From NCBI RefSeq assembly GCF_900112335.1, contig NZ_FOLG01000002.1, positions 1 through 64,000 of the forward strand: 64,000 nucleotides of DNA, written 5' to 3'. How positions within the stretch are numbered: position 1 is the first letter of the stretch; the number at the start of each line of letters is the position of its first letter. Made by a program: the position numbers and the translations under genes. Source of the DNA: Tropicimonas isoalkanivorans. Lineage in GTDB: Bacteria; Pseudomonadota; Alphaproteobacteria; Rhodobacterales; Rhodobacteraceae. The notes under the pieces were generated by a model. It did no database searches. It saw only the letters and a list, made by a program, of their open reading frames with translations, and had not been told where the DNA came from. Positions 47,685-57,166 of the stretch are shown piece by piece.

Positions 47685-48617
47685 TCAGGTGGCCGCGAGC
47701 GCGGACCAGGTGGCGCCGCCGTCGCGGCTCTGCTTCAGGCCGCCATCCAGCGCAGCGACGATGTGGTCGGGATCGACCGGGTGCACCGCCACCGCGACGG
47801 CGAACCCGACCGCGAGGTGCGACCAGACGACGCCGCCGTCGCGGGAGGTCCAGATGCCCGACGGCAGGGCGGCATAGAGCATTTCGGGCGCGGCCGGCGC
47901 GCTGGCCAGCGCATGGATCGGCTCGCCCGCCGGAAGCGGCGCCTCTGATGGCGGCGCATCGCCGGAAACCAGAGCGTCCATCGCGTCGCCCGGCTGGACA
48001 TCCTGCCAGCGACAGAAGCAGTCGGGAACGCGGGTCAGGCCCGCTGGGGTGCCGGCATAGATCCAGATTCCACCCATGCCCGAAGCCAGATCCACCGAGG
48101 TGAGTGCGAGCAGGTCGCGTTCGGCGTCAGCGAGCCAGGGGCGGTCCATGGCAAGGCTCCAGTTTTGACCGGCGTCCTCGCTCTTCCAGAGCCCGTCGCC
48201 CTGGACCGAGGCATAGATCATGTCAGGCTGCCCGGCCGCGATGGCCACAGCGTCGACTTTGCCTTCGGCGAGACCGCGGGAGCGGCCTTCCCAGGTGCGT
48301 CCACCATCTTCAGACAGCGCGACGCCGCCAGATGCGAGACCGGCAATGATGCGGCCGGGCCGTTCGGGGTGCGTCGCGAGAGCCAGGACGACGGCAGGGA
48401 CGGGCAGCGCCGTCCATGAGCTTCCGCCATCATCGCTGCGGAGCAGGTCTGAACCCGCCGCAAGCAGAGCGTCACCGTCGAAGGCGAGCGCCACCATTGC
48501 CGGCCTCAGCGGTTCAGCGGAATGCAGAACCTTCGGTAGCGCCAACACGCCGACCGCAGTGCCGGAATACAGAAGGAAACTGCGACGTGTCAGCCTCGGA
48601 TAAGTTGGGCCGGGCAT
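47685..48617 (-). CDS. BNR/sortilin-like beta-propeller protein, Tat-exported
   Basis: A 310-residue protein. The N-terminus RLTRRSFLLYSGTAVGVLALP is a Tat signal. The mature part has repeated Asp-box units (LLRSDDGGSSWTAL, ALSEDGGRTWEG, LWKSEDAGQNWSL, IWTSRDGGVVWSHL, LKQSRDGGATWSAL), giving a five-bladed or larger propeller. CFCRWQ is a possible metal site. Similar proteins occur beside DUF411 and cytochrome genes in copper regions; the role is unknown. Confidence 0.85.
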   Translation of the reverse strand: MPGPTYPRLTRRSFLLYSGTAVGVLALPKVLHSAEPLRPAMVALAFDGDALLAAGSDLLRSDDGGSSWTALPVPAVVLALATHPERPGRIIAGLASGGVALSEDGGRTWEGRSRGLAEGKVDAVAIAAGQPDMIYASVQGDGLWKSEDAGQNWSLAMDRPWLADAERDLLALTSVDLASGMGGIWIYAGTPAGLTRVPDCFCRWQDVQPGDAMDALVSGDAPPSEAPLPAGEPIHALASAPAAPEMLYAALPSGIWTSRDGGVVWSHLAVGFAVAVAVHPVDPDHIVAALDGGLKQSRDGGATWSALAAT

Positions 48618-48755
48618 GGTAACTCCTGATCAAACCCTTGGTCCTCCGCCGCGGCCGGAAGGCACGCGACGCGGGAAAGGACTGCACTTCGGGGCGCATC
48701 CGCCGCCGAGGCGCTCGATGACGTGCCGGCTGCGCGCGTGCCGCCGGGCGTCAGA

Positions 48756-49100
48756 TCAGATGAGGGTTCGAGGAGGGTGCTTGGCTGGGGGGCTAGAAAG
48801 GCCGCAGAAGTCCTGCGTCACCGCGGGCCCAAGCGCCTCACGTGGAGACGAAACGATGCCGTTTGCCAGCGGCGCAACCACAGCTGCGAAACTGCCGGCT
48901 CCGCAGACGAGTTCGCACGCGAGACCCATCTCGCCCGCGCCGGTGTCATCACAGGCGGCGCAGTCGGACATCGGCATCACAGCATCACCGGAGGCGATCA
49001 TGGCGGCAGCCATATCTGCCGAGCCCGCAGCATGCGCAACCGGACTCACCGCGAACACCGCGAGGACGGCAACGAGAATCAGGCGGGCTACGAACTTCAT
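48756..49100 (-). CDS. Exported Cys-rich protein, probably copper-related
   Basis: A 114-residue protein with signal peptide (MKFVARLILVAVLAVFAVSPVAHA). The mature part has MPMSDCAACDDTGAGEMGLACELVCGAG, a CxxC...C...C set with Met residues fit for Cu(I). No family is certain; it resembles DUF2946-type small proteins in layout. It is separated from the BNR gene by about 140 bases without features and may have its own promoter. Confidence 0.6.
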   Translation of the reverse strand: MKFVARLILVAVLAVFAVSPVAHAAGSADMAAAMIASGDAVMPMSDCAACDDTGAGEMGLACELVCGAGSFAAVVAPLANGIVSSPREALGPAVTQDFCGLSSPPAKHPPRTLI

Positions 49101-49198
49101 CTGAGTACTCTATTCTGTATGGAGCCCGGTTTCCACTGCGCGGTGTTCGCAATCGGGTGAATGGCTGGACTTCATCGGTCTTCGGATATTTGGTCCAT

Positions 49199-49594
49199 TC
49201 AGGCCGTTCCGGAACGTGCAAGGTCGTTCATGATGGGACAATCGGGACGGTCGTCGCCCTGACAGCGCGTGACCAGATCACGAAGCGTCGCGCTGAGTGC
49301 CTGCAACTCACCGATTTTTTGATCAATCCGCGCAAGGTGAGTCTTCGCGAGCCTCTTCACGTCTGAACTTGATCGATGGCGATCTTCGTAAAGGGATAAG
49401 AGCGTCCTGCATTCTTCTATGGTGAACCCGAGCGACCGGGCGCGGGCCAGGAAGGCCAGCTTGTGCAGGTCCTGAGATCCGAACTCCCGGTACCCGTTCT
49501 CGCTGCGCGAAGGCCGAACAAGCCCGATGTCTTCGTAGTACCGAATGGTCTTGGCCGGCAGGCCGCTCCGTTCCGACACATCTCCGATGTTCAT
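49199..49594 (-). CDS. cueR: CueR-type MerR-family copper regulator
   Basis: A 131-residue protein MNIGDVSERSGLPAKTIRYYEDIGLVRPSRSENGYREFGSQDLHKLAFLARARSLGFTIEECRTLLSLY. The MerR HTH is complete. The metal loop is TRCQGDDRPDCPIMNDLA, with the two Cys separated as in CueR/HmrR. It activates the divergent copA promoter and probably its own. The start used is after the twin promoters; longer frames overlap them. Confidence 0.9.
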   Translation of the reverse strand: MNIGDVSERSGLPAKTIRYYEDIGLVRPSRSENGYREFGSQDLHKLAFLARARSLGFTIEECRTLLSLYEDRHRSSSDVKRLAKTHLARIDQKIGELQALSATLRDLVTRCQGDDRPDCPIMNDLARSGTA

Positions 49595-49628
49595 GGCCGC
49601 GCCACCTTTCGCTCTGTCCTTGGGCGAG

Positions 49629-49659
49629 CACATAGGGCTTCCACTTACTGGAAGGTCAA
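49629..49659 (-). promoter_or_regulatory. CueR-type promoter for cueR (19-bp spacer)
   Basis: On the minus strand TTGACC (49654-49659) and TATGTG (49629-49634) are 19 bp apart, with a CTTCCAnnnnnTGGAAG-like dyad between them. The long spacer is diagnostic for MerR-family control. Confidence 0.8.
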
Positions 49660-49683
49660 GAGCGCAATTTGAATCTTTTGGCA

Positions 49684-49714
49684 TTGACCTTCCATCCGCT
49701 GGAAGGCCTACCTG
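49684..49714 (+). promoter_or_regulatory. CueR-type promoter for copA (19-bp spacer)
   Basis: TTGACC (49684-49689) and TACCTG (49709-49714) are 19 bp apart, with the perfect dyad CCTTCCA-N5-TGGAAGG overlapping the -35 end. The copA ATG lies 30 bp past the -10, with AACCGGAGG before it. The dyad matches CueR/HmrR operator sequences. Confidence 0.85.
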
Positions 49715-49743
49715 TCGATGCGATATCAACCGGAGGACCGAAG

Positions 49744-52197
49744 ATGGATGTCGCGCACGCTTCAACGGGAGTGGCCAGAGACCCCGTCTGCGGCATGGTG
49801 GTCGAACCGAATGACAGCGCCCTTCATCATGAGCATGAGGGCCACGTCTACCACTTCTGCTCCGAGAAGTGCCGGTCCAGGTTCGCCGCCTCGCCCGACG
49901 ACTTTATCGAGGCCGTCGATCCGGTCTGCGGCATGTCGGTTGATCGGTCGATGGCTGAGCACCTGTCGAAGCACGCGGGCGAGCGATTCTACTTTTGCTC
50001 GGCTCGGTGCAAGGACAAATTTGACGCCGCGCCGGAGATGTACCTGAAGGCAAAGCCGACGCCGGAGCCGATGCCGGCAGGCACGATCTACACCTGCCCG
50101 ATGCATCCCGAGATTGAGCAGGTCGGACCCGGAGACTGCCCGATCTGCGGCATGGCGCTGGAGCCGAAGGGCGTTCCCACCGGCGAGGAGGGACCGAACC
50201 CCGAACTCGTCGATTTCACCCGCCGCTTCTGGATCGGCGCGGCGCTGACCATCCCGGTCGTGCTGCTGGCGATGGGCGGCTATGTCGGCATGCCCATCCG
50301 CGACTGGACGGGGGAGAGGCTTGCGCACTGGTTCGAGCTGATCCTGGCCACGCCGGTGATCCTTTGGGCGGGCTGGCCGTTCCTCGTGCGCGGCTGGAAG
50401 AGCTTTCGCACGCTGAACCTCAACATGTTCAGCCTGATCGCCATGGGCGTCTTCGCGGCCTGGGCCTTCAGCACGGTTGCGGTGATCGCGCCGGGCCTGT
50501 TCCCCGCGGGCTTCCGCGACGATCAGGGCAATGTCGGCATCTACTTCGAGGCCGGCGCGGTGATCGTCGTGCTGGTCCTGCTGGGCCAGCTCCTGGAGCT
50601 TCGGGCGCGGGAACGCACCGGCTCGGCGATCCGGGCGCTTCTGGACCTCGCGGCGAAGACCGCGCGTGTCATTCGCCCGGACGGGAGCGAGGAAGAAGTG
50701 CCGCTGGAGGACGTCCATATCGGCGACCGCCTGCGCGTCCGGCCGGGCGACAAGGTGCCGGTGGATGGCGAGGTGGTCGAGGGCCGCTCGTCTGTGGACG
50801 AATCCATGCTGACCGGAGAGCCGGTGCCGGTCGAGAAGGTCGCGGGCGATCCGGTCACGGGAGCGACGATCAACGGCACCGGCAGCCTGATCATCGAGGC
50901 GCGGCGCGTCGGCAAGGACACCATGCTCGCGCAGATCGTCGAGATGGTGGCCTCGGCCCAACGGTCGCGCGCACCGATCCAGAAGCTGGCGGATTCCGTG
51001 GCCGGCTATTTCGTGCCGGCGGTGATCGGCATCGCGGTCCTGTCCTTCATCGCCTGGGCCATCTGGGGCCCCGAACCCGCGCTTGCCTACGGGCTCGTCT
51101 CGGCCATCGCGGTCCTCATCATCGCCTGCCCCTGCGCACTGGGGCTAGCCACGCCCATGTCGATCATGACGGCCACGGGGCGTGGCGCGCAGGCCGGCGT
51201 GCTCATCAAGAACGCCGAGGCGCTGGAGGCGTTCGAGAGGGTGGACACGCTGATTGTAGACAAGACCGGCACTCTGACGGTCGGCAAGCCCGAACTGGCC
51301 GCCGTGCTACCCGAGGCGGGGCATGACGAGGCGGAGATCCTGCGCCTTGCCGCCAGTCTCGAACGCGGATCCGAGCACCCCTTGGCCGAAGCCATCGTGC
51401 GCGGGGCAGAGGCGCGGGGGCTGACGCTTGCCAACGCCGAGGCGTTCGAGGCCGTGACCGGCATGGGCGTGAAAGGAGTCGTCGATGGCAAGGCCGTAGC
51501 CCTCGGGAATGCGAAGATGCTGGCGCAGCTGGGCGTCGAGGCGCCTGCAGCGACTGCGACCGCGAATGCCCGGCGCGACGAAGGCGAGACGGTGATGTTC
51601 GTCACCGTCGATGGCGCCGTCGCGGGCCTCGTCGGTGTGGCCGACCCGGTGAAGGAGACGACCCCGCAGGCACTGAAGGACCTTCACGCGCTCGGCTTTC
51701 GCATCGTTATGGCGACCGGCGACAACGAACGCACCGCCCGCGCCATCGCCGGCCGCCTTGGCATCGACGACATCCGGGCCGACGTGCTGCCCGAGGACAA
51801 GGCCCGCATCATCCGCGAGCTTCAGGCGGAGGGGCGCAAGGTAGCGATGGCGGGCGATGGCGTGAACGACGCTCCAGCACTGGCGCAGGCGGACGTGGGC
51901 ATCGCCATGGGAACCGGCGCCGACGTCGCCATCGAAAGCGCCGGCTTCACCCTGGTCAAGGGCGACCTCGGCGGGATCGTGCGGGCGCGGCGGCTGTCGC
52001 TGGCGACGATGCGCAACATCCGGCAGAACCTGTTCTTCGCGATGATCTACAACAGCGCCGGCGTGCCGATCGCGGCAGGGCTGCTCTATCCGTTCTTCGG
52101 GCTCCTGATCTCGCCGATGTTCGCTGCGGCCGCGATGAGCCTCTCGTCCGTCTCGGTCATTGGCAATGCGCTGAGGCTGCGGGCCGTGCGACTCTGA
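49744..52197 (+). CDS. copA: Copper-exporting P1B-type ATPase with YHS and HMBD N-terminus
   Basis: An 817-residue pump. The N-terminus has two YHS domains ([21 protein letters not shown]...[18 protein letters not shown]...FCSARC) and a heavy-metal-binding domain ([22 protein letters not shown]), in place of HMA domains. Eight membrane helices include the CPC site ([13 protein letters not shown]). Further motifs are [28 protein letters not shown] and [16 protein letters not shown]. It exports Cu(I) from the cytoplasm. The ATG MDVAHAS is chosen because it follows the -10; an upstream ATG lies within the promoter. Confidence 0.94.
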   Translation: MDVAHASTGVARDPVCGMVVEPNDSALHHEHEGHVYHFCSEKCRSRFAASPDDFIEAVDPVCGMSVDRSMAEHLSKHAGERFYFCSARCKDKFDAAPEMYLKAKPTPEPMPAGTIYTCPMHPEIEQVGPGDCPICGMALEPKGVPTGEEGPNPELVDFTRRFWIGAALTIPVVLLAMGGYVGMPIRDWTGERLAHWFELILATPVILWAGWPFLVRGWKSFRTLNLNMFSLIAMGVFAAWAFSTVAVIAPGLFPAGFRDDQGNVGIYFEAGAVIVVLVLLGQLLELRARERTGSAIRALLDLAAKTARVIRPDGSEEEVPLEDVHIGDRLRVRPGDKVPVDGEVVEGRSSVDESMLTGEPVPVEKVAGDPVTGATINGTGSLIIEARRVGKDTMLAQIVEMVASAQRSRAPIQKLADSVAGYFVPAVIGIAVLSFIAWAIWGPEPALAYGLVSAIAVLIIACPCALGLATPMSIMTATGRGAQAGVLIKNAEALEAFERVDTLIVDKTGTLTVGKPELAAVLPEAGHDEAEILRLAASLERGSEHPLAEAIVRGAEARGLTLANAEAFEAVTGMGVKGVVDGKAVALGNAKMLAQLGVEAPAATATANARRDEGETVMFVTVDGAVAGLVGVADPVKETTPQALKDLHALGFRIVMATGDNERTARAIAGRLGIDDIRADVLPEDKARIIRELQAEGRKVAMAGDGVNDAPALAQADVGIAMGTGADVAIESAGFTLVKGDLGGIVRARRLSLATMRNIRQNLFFAMIYNSAGVPIAAGLLYPFFGLLISPMFAAAAMSLSSVSVIGNALRLRAVRL

Positions 52198-52212
52198 TCG
52201 AGAGCTTCTCGC

Positions 52213-53370
52213 TCAAGCGCGGGCGCGGGACGGTTCATGCTCTTGCCGGTTCCGGCCTCCCGTGCTCTCGCCGCCGCCGCGGAAGTGCAGCCAGAGAAGT
52301 GCCGCGGCCGCGGCCAGGAAGGCGAGGTTCAGGAAGAAGGTGTAGTCGATCGCGAACCGCACCATCTCCTGCAGCGACGGCCGCTCGGTCGGGATCATGC
52401 CGAGCAGTGCGAAGAGGTAGTGCACGGTGACGCCTGCCGCGACCATGCAGACGTAGAGCAGGCCCGAAAGATAAAGGGCGTAGCGCCAGCCGTAGTACTT
52501 GGCGTGGACCCAGATCACCGTCGCCGCCACGAGGTCGGCTCCGAGGAACGCCACCACGCCGCCGAAGGACGCATCGCGCGACCAGAGCATCGCCGTCAGC
52601 GGCACGTTGCCCATCGATCCGATGAAAGTGAAGAACGCCACGACCGGCGCGACGAGTGCGTTCTCCAGCACGATGAGGAATCCCGGGCTGTCCTGCGCGC
52701 CGCCGTCGCTGATGAGGAAGATCGCATTCCAGAAACTCTGCGGCACGAAGACCGAGATGAAGCCGGCGATGGTGAAGCCGAAGAGGATCTCCTTCCAGAC
52801 CATCTTCCATTCCATGAAGAACGCCTGGGCGATCCGTCGCCAGCCCTTGCGGGAGGTGAGCTTGTTCCGAAACGAGCCCTTCATCCCGTGGTCCATGTCC
52901 ATTCCCTCGCTTTTCTGGGCCTTCTCGCCGTGCTCCTTCGCCTCATCGACGAGGCCCGAGGGAAACCAGAGCGCGGTCAGGATGTAGGCGTAGACGATCA
53001 TCAAGATGCCGAGAAGGAAGTTCGCGAGGGTGAACTTCCAGCCGAGCAGCACCCAGAGGACGATGCCGAGCTCGATCACCAGATTGGTCGATGCGATCAG
53101 GAACGCCATCGAGTTCATCGGATGCGCGCCCTTGACCAGGACCGAGCGCGATGCCGCGAGCGCAGCGAACGAACAGGACGAAGAGATGAAGCCGAAAAAT
53201 CCGCCGATGCCAGCCTCTTTTGGCCCGCGTTCACCGAGGATCCTGGCCATCTGTTCGCGAGTGACGAGGACCTGGATGCCGGCCGAGATGATGTAGCCGA
53301 AGATCAGCGCCCAAAGCGCTTTCCACAACATCCCGGCGCCAGTGGTGAAGGCTTCTACTATCTGATCCAC
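52213..53370 (-). CDS. Permease (DUF318/ArsP-type)
   Basis: A 385-residue protein with about eight to ten membrane helices. The motif GFFGFISSSCSFAALAASRSV is typical of the permease family, including ArsP; a second half motif is FFTFIGSMGNVPLTAMLWSRDASFGGVVAFLGADL. The central cytoplasmic loop has HGEKAQKSEGMDMDHGMKGS, Met/His-rich. It could export an organic or thiol-bound metal or metalloid. It is the last gene of the extended mer operon and is convergent with copA. Confidence 0.85.
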   Translation of the reverse strand: MDQIVEAFTTGAGMLWKALWALIFGYIISAGIQVLVTREQMARILGERGPKEAGIGGFFGFISSSCSFAALAASRSVLVKGAHPMNSMAFLIASTNLVIELGIVLWVLLGWKFTLANFLLGILMIVYAYILTALWFPSGLVDEAKEHGEKAQKSEGMDMDHGMKGSFRNKLTSRKGWRRIAQAFFMEWKMVWKEILFGFTIAGFISVFVPQSFWNAIFLISDGGAQDSPGFLIVLENALVAPVVAFFTFIGSMGNVPLTAMLWSRDASFGGVVAFLGADLVAATVIWVHAKYYGWRYALYLSGLLYVCMVAAGVTVHYLFALLGMIPTERPSLQEMVRFAIDYTFFLNLAFLAAAAALLWLHFRGGGESTGGRNRQEHEPSRARA

Positions 53371-53452
53371 GGCGCGCCGCCTCTATTGCTCATCTATACC
53401 TGTCCGGTTAACCCGGAGGGGAACCGCTCCGTTCCTCTGCGGGCCGCAAGGT

Positions 53453-54799
53453 TCAGAGCATCGAGCCGATGTCCGATGCGCCCGTGGGATATGCGAACAT
53501 CGTCGATCTCAGCTGCTCGGCCGTCAGCCCATGGCGAATGGCGAGCGCAAAGATGTTGATGACTTCGTCGGCGTGCGGCCCTACCAGGTGTGCGCCCAGA
53601 ATGCGATCGGTCTCCTCGTCCACCAGAACCTTGAAGCCGTAGACCTTCTCAGCCGCCTGGCGCGCGGTGAACCACCCCTCCGCTCGCTCGCTTTTTACGC
53701 GGAAGTTCAAGCCCTTCTCCCGGGCGTCCGCCTCGGTGAGACCGACGGCGGCGATCGGAGGGACCGTAAATGCGACGCTGGGAACCCCCGTGTAGTCGGG
53801 CTCGTGCTTGTTGCCCTCGAGCAGATTGGCGGCCACCACCTTCGCGTCGTGGCTCGAGACCGGCGTCAGCGGCGGCCCCATCTGGGCAGCATCGCCGGCG
53901 GCGTAGACCGCCGGATTGGATACGCTCTGCAGGTGCTCGTTCAGGACCAGCCGGCCATCCTTGTGCCTCACGCCGCCGGCGTCGAGATCGAGACCGTCGA
54001 GAGCCGGCTTGCGCCCGGCCGCATGAACGACGAGATCGGCGTCCACGGTCATCTCGCCATCCGGCCCCTTCGCTGCGACCCGGTAGCCCTCTCCGGCTCC
54101 TTCGACCGACGTCACCTCCGCCTCAGTGCGAATGTCGATCCCCACCTCGCCGAACTTGTCCATCAGCCAGCCGACAAGGTCGGGGTCGAAATGCTTCAAC
54201 ATCCGCTCGCCATGCTGAAGGATCGTGACTTTGGCGCCGGCGCGAGCCGCGATGTGAGAGAACTCCGCCGCGATGTAGCCCCCGCCGACGAGCACGATGT
54301 TCTTCGGCAGGCTCTCAAGATCGAGGAACGCCTCGTTGTCGATGAGATGCTCCTCGCCCGGGATGCCAAGCGGCACCGGCTCCGCGCCCGCCGCGATCAG
54401 GATGTGGTCGGCTTCAACCGCTTCTCCCTCGATGTTCAGCGTGTTCGGCCCTGTGAACCGGGCGCGGCCATGGAAGGTGTCTATGCCTTTCTCTGCGAAA
54501 GTGTTCCGGCGCTTTTCGGGCACTGGATCAGTGAAGCCGCGCTTGAAGTCGAGGAGTCCGCGCCACTCCAGATGCGTATCGCCTTCGACCCCGCGCCCAC
54601 TCATGCGCCAGGCGTGATCCGCCGCTTCGGCGCCGCCGACCATCATCTTCTTTGGGTCGCAGCCCCTGAGAGCACAGGTCCCGCCGAATGGTCGAAAGTC
54701 GATAACCGCGACGCTCCAGCCTGCCGCGCGCACCCGCATCCCAGCCACCATGGCCGCCGTACCCGTCCCGACCACCACCAATTGATACTGCTTCGCCAT
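53453..54799 (-). CDS. MerA-related pyridine nucleotide-disulfide oxidoreductase
   Basis: A 448-residue flavoprotein. FAD-binding QLVVVGTGTAAMVAGMRVRAAG and active-site FGGTCALRGCDPKK (a CxxxxC) are visible, plus NAD-binding IVLVGGGYIAAEFSHIAARAG and VYAAGDAAQ. It lacks the vicinal C-terminal Cys pair of mercuric reductase (it ends GASDIGSML). The TGxGT Gly pattern and ALRGC active site differ from MerA. It may reduce a thiol or metal complex. It follows merA in the same orientation. Confidence 0.9.
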   Translation of the reverse strand: MAKQYQLVVVGTGTAAMVAGMRVRAAGWSVAVIDFRPFGGTCALRGCDPKKMMVGGAEAADHAWRMSGRGVEGDTHLEWRGLLDFKRGFTDPVPEKRRNTFAEKGIDTFHGRARFTGPNTLNIEGEAVEADHILIAAGAEPVPLGIPGEEHLIDNEAFLDLESLPKNIVLVGGGYIAAEFSHIAARAGAKVTILQHGERMLKHFDPDLVGWLMDKFGEVGIDIRTEAEVTSVEGAGEGYRVAAKGPDGEMTVDADLVVHAAGRKPALDGLDLDAGGVRHKDGRLVLNEHLQSVSNPAVYAAGDAAQMGPPLTPVSSHDAKVVAANLLEGNKHEPDYTGVPSVAFTVPPIAAVGLTEADAREKGLNFRVKSERAEGWFTARQAAEKVYGFKVLVDEETDRILGAHLVGPHADEVINIFALAIRHGLTAEQLRSTMFAYPTGASDIGSML

Positions 54800-54850
54800 T
54801 CGAGTTCCTTCTTCGTACTACCATTTCGGTCCAGGCATCCGGGACGGACC

Positions 54851-56275
54851 TCATCCCGCGCAGCAGGACAACTTGGCCACGTCCTGCCCGAAACTCTGCG
54901 CGGCCAGCTTCAGCCCCTCAACGTTGGTGAGATAGGGAAAGATCGTCTCCCCAAGGGCCTGCGTCGTCACCCCGAACTTCAACGCCATGGCCAACGTCTG
55001 GATACTGTCGGCCCCCTCGGGCGCAAGAATCTGGCCTCCGAGCAGCCGATCGCTCCTGGCGTCGGCCACGAGCTTGATCAGCCCGCGCGTATCTCTGGCC
55101 GCCAGTGCCCTCGGCACCTGATCGAGCGGCACGATCGAGGTCTTGACCTCGTGCCCCGCCGCGCGCGCTTCCGCCTCGGTCAGGCCAACGCCCGCGACTT
55201 GCGGATCGGTGAACACGACCCAGGGCATGGCCCCGTTGTCGTAGACCAGGCTGTCGCCGTTCAGTGCGTTCTTCGCAGCAAGCTTCGCGCCGCAGGCCGC
55301 CATGTAAACGAACTGGTCGCGCCCGGTGACGTCGCCCGCGGCGTAAACGCCGGGCCGGGTGGTCCGCAAGCGGTTGTCGACGATGATCGCGCCGCGCCGG
55401 TCGAGTTCGACGCCGGCGTCAGTCAGGTTCAGTCCTTCTGTATTGGGATGCCGGCCGGTCGTCGCCAGAACGCGGGCGGCGGTCAGTGTCTCTTCCCCGC
55501 CTTCCGAGAGCACGGTGAGCACGACCCCTTCTTCGCGGCGCGCGATGCGGCGGTAGAAGACTCCGGTCCGAACCGTGACGCCCTCATCGCGGAGATAGCG
55601 GGTCAGCGCCTCCGTAACCTCGGGCTCGGCTTCGGGCAGCAGTCGCGACCGCGTGACGAGCGTCACCGCCGTTCTCATGCGCGCAAACATCTGCGCGAGC
55701 TCGCAGCCGATGTAACCGCCGCCGATGACGAGGAGCGAGGCAGGCCGCTCGGTCAGCTCCAGCGCCGTCGTGCTGGTCAGGACCGGCACGTCCCCGATGC
55801 CGGCGATGTCCGGCATGGCCGGCGATGCGCCGGTGGCGATGATGGTTTTTCCGGCGCGGAGCGGCGCGCCACTGACAAGGAGAGCATCGCCGTCGAAGCG
55901 CGCCCGGCCTTCGATGTAGTCCACCCCTTCGTAGTCCGGCAGCAGGTCCGCGTACTTCTTCTGCCGCAACGTCGCGACGAGATCGTCCTTCGCTGCGATG
56001 AGCGACGGCCAGTCGGTCACGCGAGCTTCGCCGGCGAGCCCCGGAAACCGCGTAGCAGCGCTGGCGCCGTGCAGCGCTTCCGCCGCGCGGATCATTGTCT
56101 TGGACGGCACGCAGCCGACATTCACGCAGGTGCCGCCGATCGTTCCGTGGCCGATGAGGGCGACGCGCGCACCGAGATCCGCGGCGGTGATGGCGGCCGA
56201 GAACCCGGCCGAGCCGGCACCGACCACAGCGATATCGTAGGGGGAATTGCGCAATTCTGAGCAGCAGGCGTCCAT
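54851..56275 (-). CDS. merA: Mercuric reductase
   Basis: A 474-residue flavoprotein reducing Hg(II) to Hg(0) with NADPH. FAD binding is IAVVGAGSAGFSAAITAADLG; the redox pair is GGTCVNVGCVPSK; NAD binding is LLVIGGGYIGCELAQMFARM; the C-terminus ends LSCCAG, the vicinal cysteines that receive Hg(II). An N-terminal HMA domain (NmerA) is absent, but there is an extra Cys pair near the start (MDACCSEL), possibly serving in Hg capture. Confidence 0.95.
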   Translation of the reverse strand: MDACCSELRNSPYDIAVVGAGSAGFSAAITAADLGARVALIGHGTIGGTCVNVGCVPSKTMIRAAEALHGASAATRFPGLAGEARVTDWPSLIAAKDDLVATLRQKKYADLLPDYEGVDYIEGRARFDGDALLVSGAPLRAGKTIIATGASPAMPDIAGIGDVPVLTSTTALELTERPASLLVIGGGYIGCELAQMFARMRTAVTLVTRSRLLPEAEPEVTEALTRYLRDEGVTVRTGVFYRRIARREEGVVLTVLSEGGEETLTAARVLATTGRHPNTEGLNLTDAGVELDRRGAIIVDNRLRTTRPGVYAAGDVTGRDQFVYMAACGAKLAAKNALNGDSLVYDNGAMPWVVFTDPQVAGVGLTEAEARAAGHEVKTSIVPLDQVPRALAARDTRGLIKLVADARSDRLLGGQILAPEGADSIQTLAMALKFGVTTQALGETIFPYLTNVEGLKLAAQSFGQDVAKLSCCAG

Positions 56276-56376
56276 GTCAGCTTCTTTCGTCCAATGGCAT
56301 GTTCAGGTGCGGCACTTCGCTGCAGCGCAGAACGCCGCGTCAGGGTGTCGCCGAGCCTAAGGAAATCTCGGTTTCC

Positions 56377-56715
56377 TTATTCGGGCATCCCAGCCGCCGG
56401 GGTGGCGGGATAGCCCGCATTCATCGAGGCCGCGGCGATCGCCTCGGGGTCCGTCAGGGCGGGGTCGAAGACCACGGTGGCGGACTTGGTCTCGAAATCG
56501 ACCTCGGCCGATCGCACGCCTTCGACGCCTTCCATCGCCAAGCGGACGGTGATCGGGCAGCTGGCGCAGGTCATGTTCTCGACCGAGAACGTCGCCGTCC
56601 GGAGGGCGGCCTCCGTGGCAGGCGCCTGCGCGAACGCAGGGGTGGTTGCGCTCATCACGAAGGGGCCGAGACCGAGCATCAGAGCGGCAGCAGCGTTTGT
56701 CAGGCGAACGTGCAT
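56377..56715 (-). CDS. merP: Periplasmic mercury-binding protein
   Basis: A 112-residue protein. A signal peptide (MHVRLTNAAAALMLGLGPFVMSATTPAFA) is followed by a HMA fold, ATFSVENMTCASCPITVRLAMEGVEGVRSAEVDFETKSATVVFDP, with the Hg-binding CxxC. It passes Hg(II) to MerT. Located between merT and merA. Confidence 0.95.
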   Translation of the reverse strand: MHVRLTNAAAALMLGLGPFVMSATTPAFAQAPATEAALRTATFSVENMTCASCPITVRLAMEGVEGVRSAEVDFETKSATVVFDPALTDPEAIAAASMNAGYPATPAAGMPE

Positions 56716-56736
56716 TAAACGGTTCCTTCCAGGGGT

Positions 56737-57135
56737 TCAGTAGAGGAGAGGCGCCCACCAGTTGAGCGTGAGCGAGGCGATCACGAGCACGGTGGCGGAC
56801 CAGAGGGCGATCTTGACGACGATGGCCGACTGCGGCCGGGAACAAGAGGATCCGGGGTCGCAGACCGTGTGCGGGCGGAAGTAGATCTGCAGGAATCCCA
56901 GCCCGATGAACACGAGCGCGATGGTTGCGAAGATCGGCTTGTACGGCGTCAAGGCGGTCAGGTTGCCGATCCAGGCCCCGGAGACGCCGAGCGACAGCAG
57001 CACCAGCGGGCCGAGGCAACAGATCGAGGACAGAACCGCGCCGCCGAGACCACCTGCGGCCAGCCAGCTCCTTTTCTGGTCGGACGGGTCGGCCGCGCCC
57101 TCCCTGACGGGCGCTGCTTCGGTTTGCGTGCTCAT
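56737..57135 (-). CDS. merT: Mercuric transport membrane protein
   Basis: A 132-residue protein with three membrane helices. The first has the Hg-binding vicinal pair SSICCLGPLVLLSLGVSGAWIGNL; the loop between helices 2 and 3 has RPHTVCDPGSSCSR, the second Cys pair. It imports Hg(II) for reduction by MerA. First gene after the MerR-controlled promoter. Confidence 0.94.
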   Translation of the reverse strand: MSTQTEAAPVREGAADPSDQKRSWLAAGGLGGAVLSSICCLGPLVLLSLGVSGAWIGNLTALTPYKPIFATIALVFIGLGFLQIYFRPHTVCDPGSSCSRPQSAIVVKIALWSATVLVIASLTLNWWAPLLY

Positions 57136-57166
57136 CCTTGTTCTCCCTCGATTTCGAGTCGTAGGA

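Noticed and set aside
53531-56260. A 909-codon plus-strand open frame over the mer oxidoreductases
   Set aside because: It lies opposite two clear flavoprotein genes; the translated sequence is Arg/Asp/His-rich with no motif.
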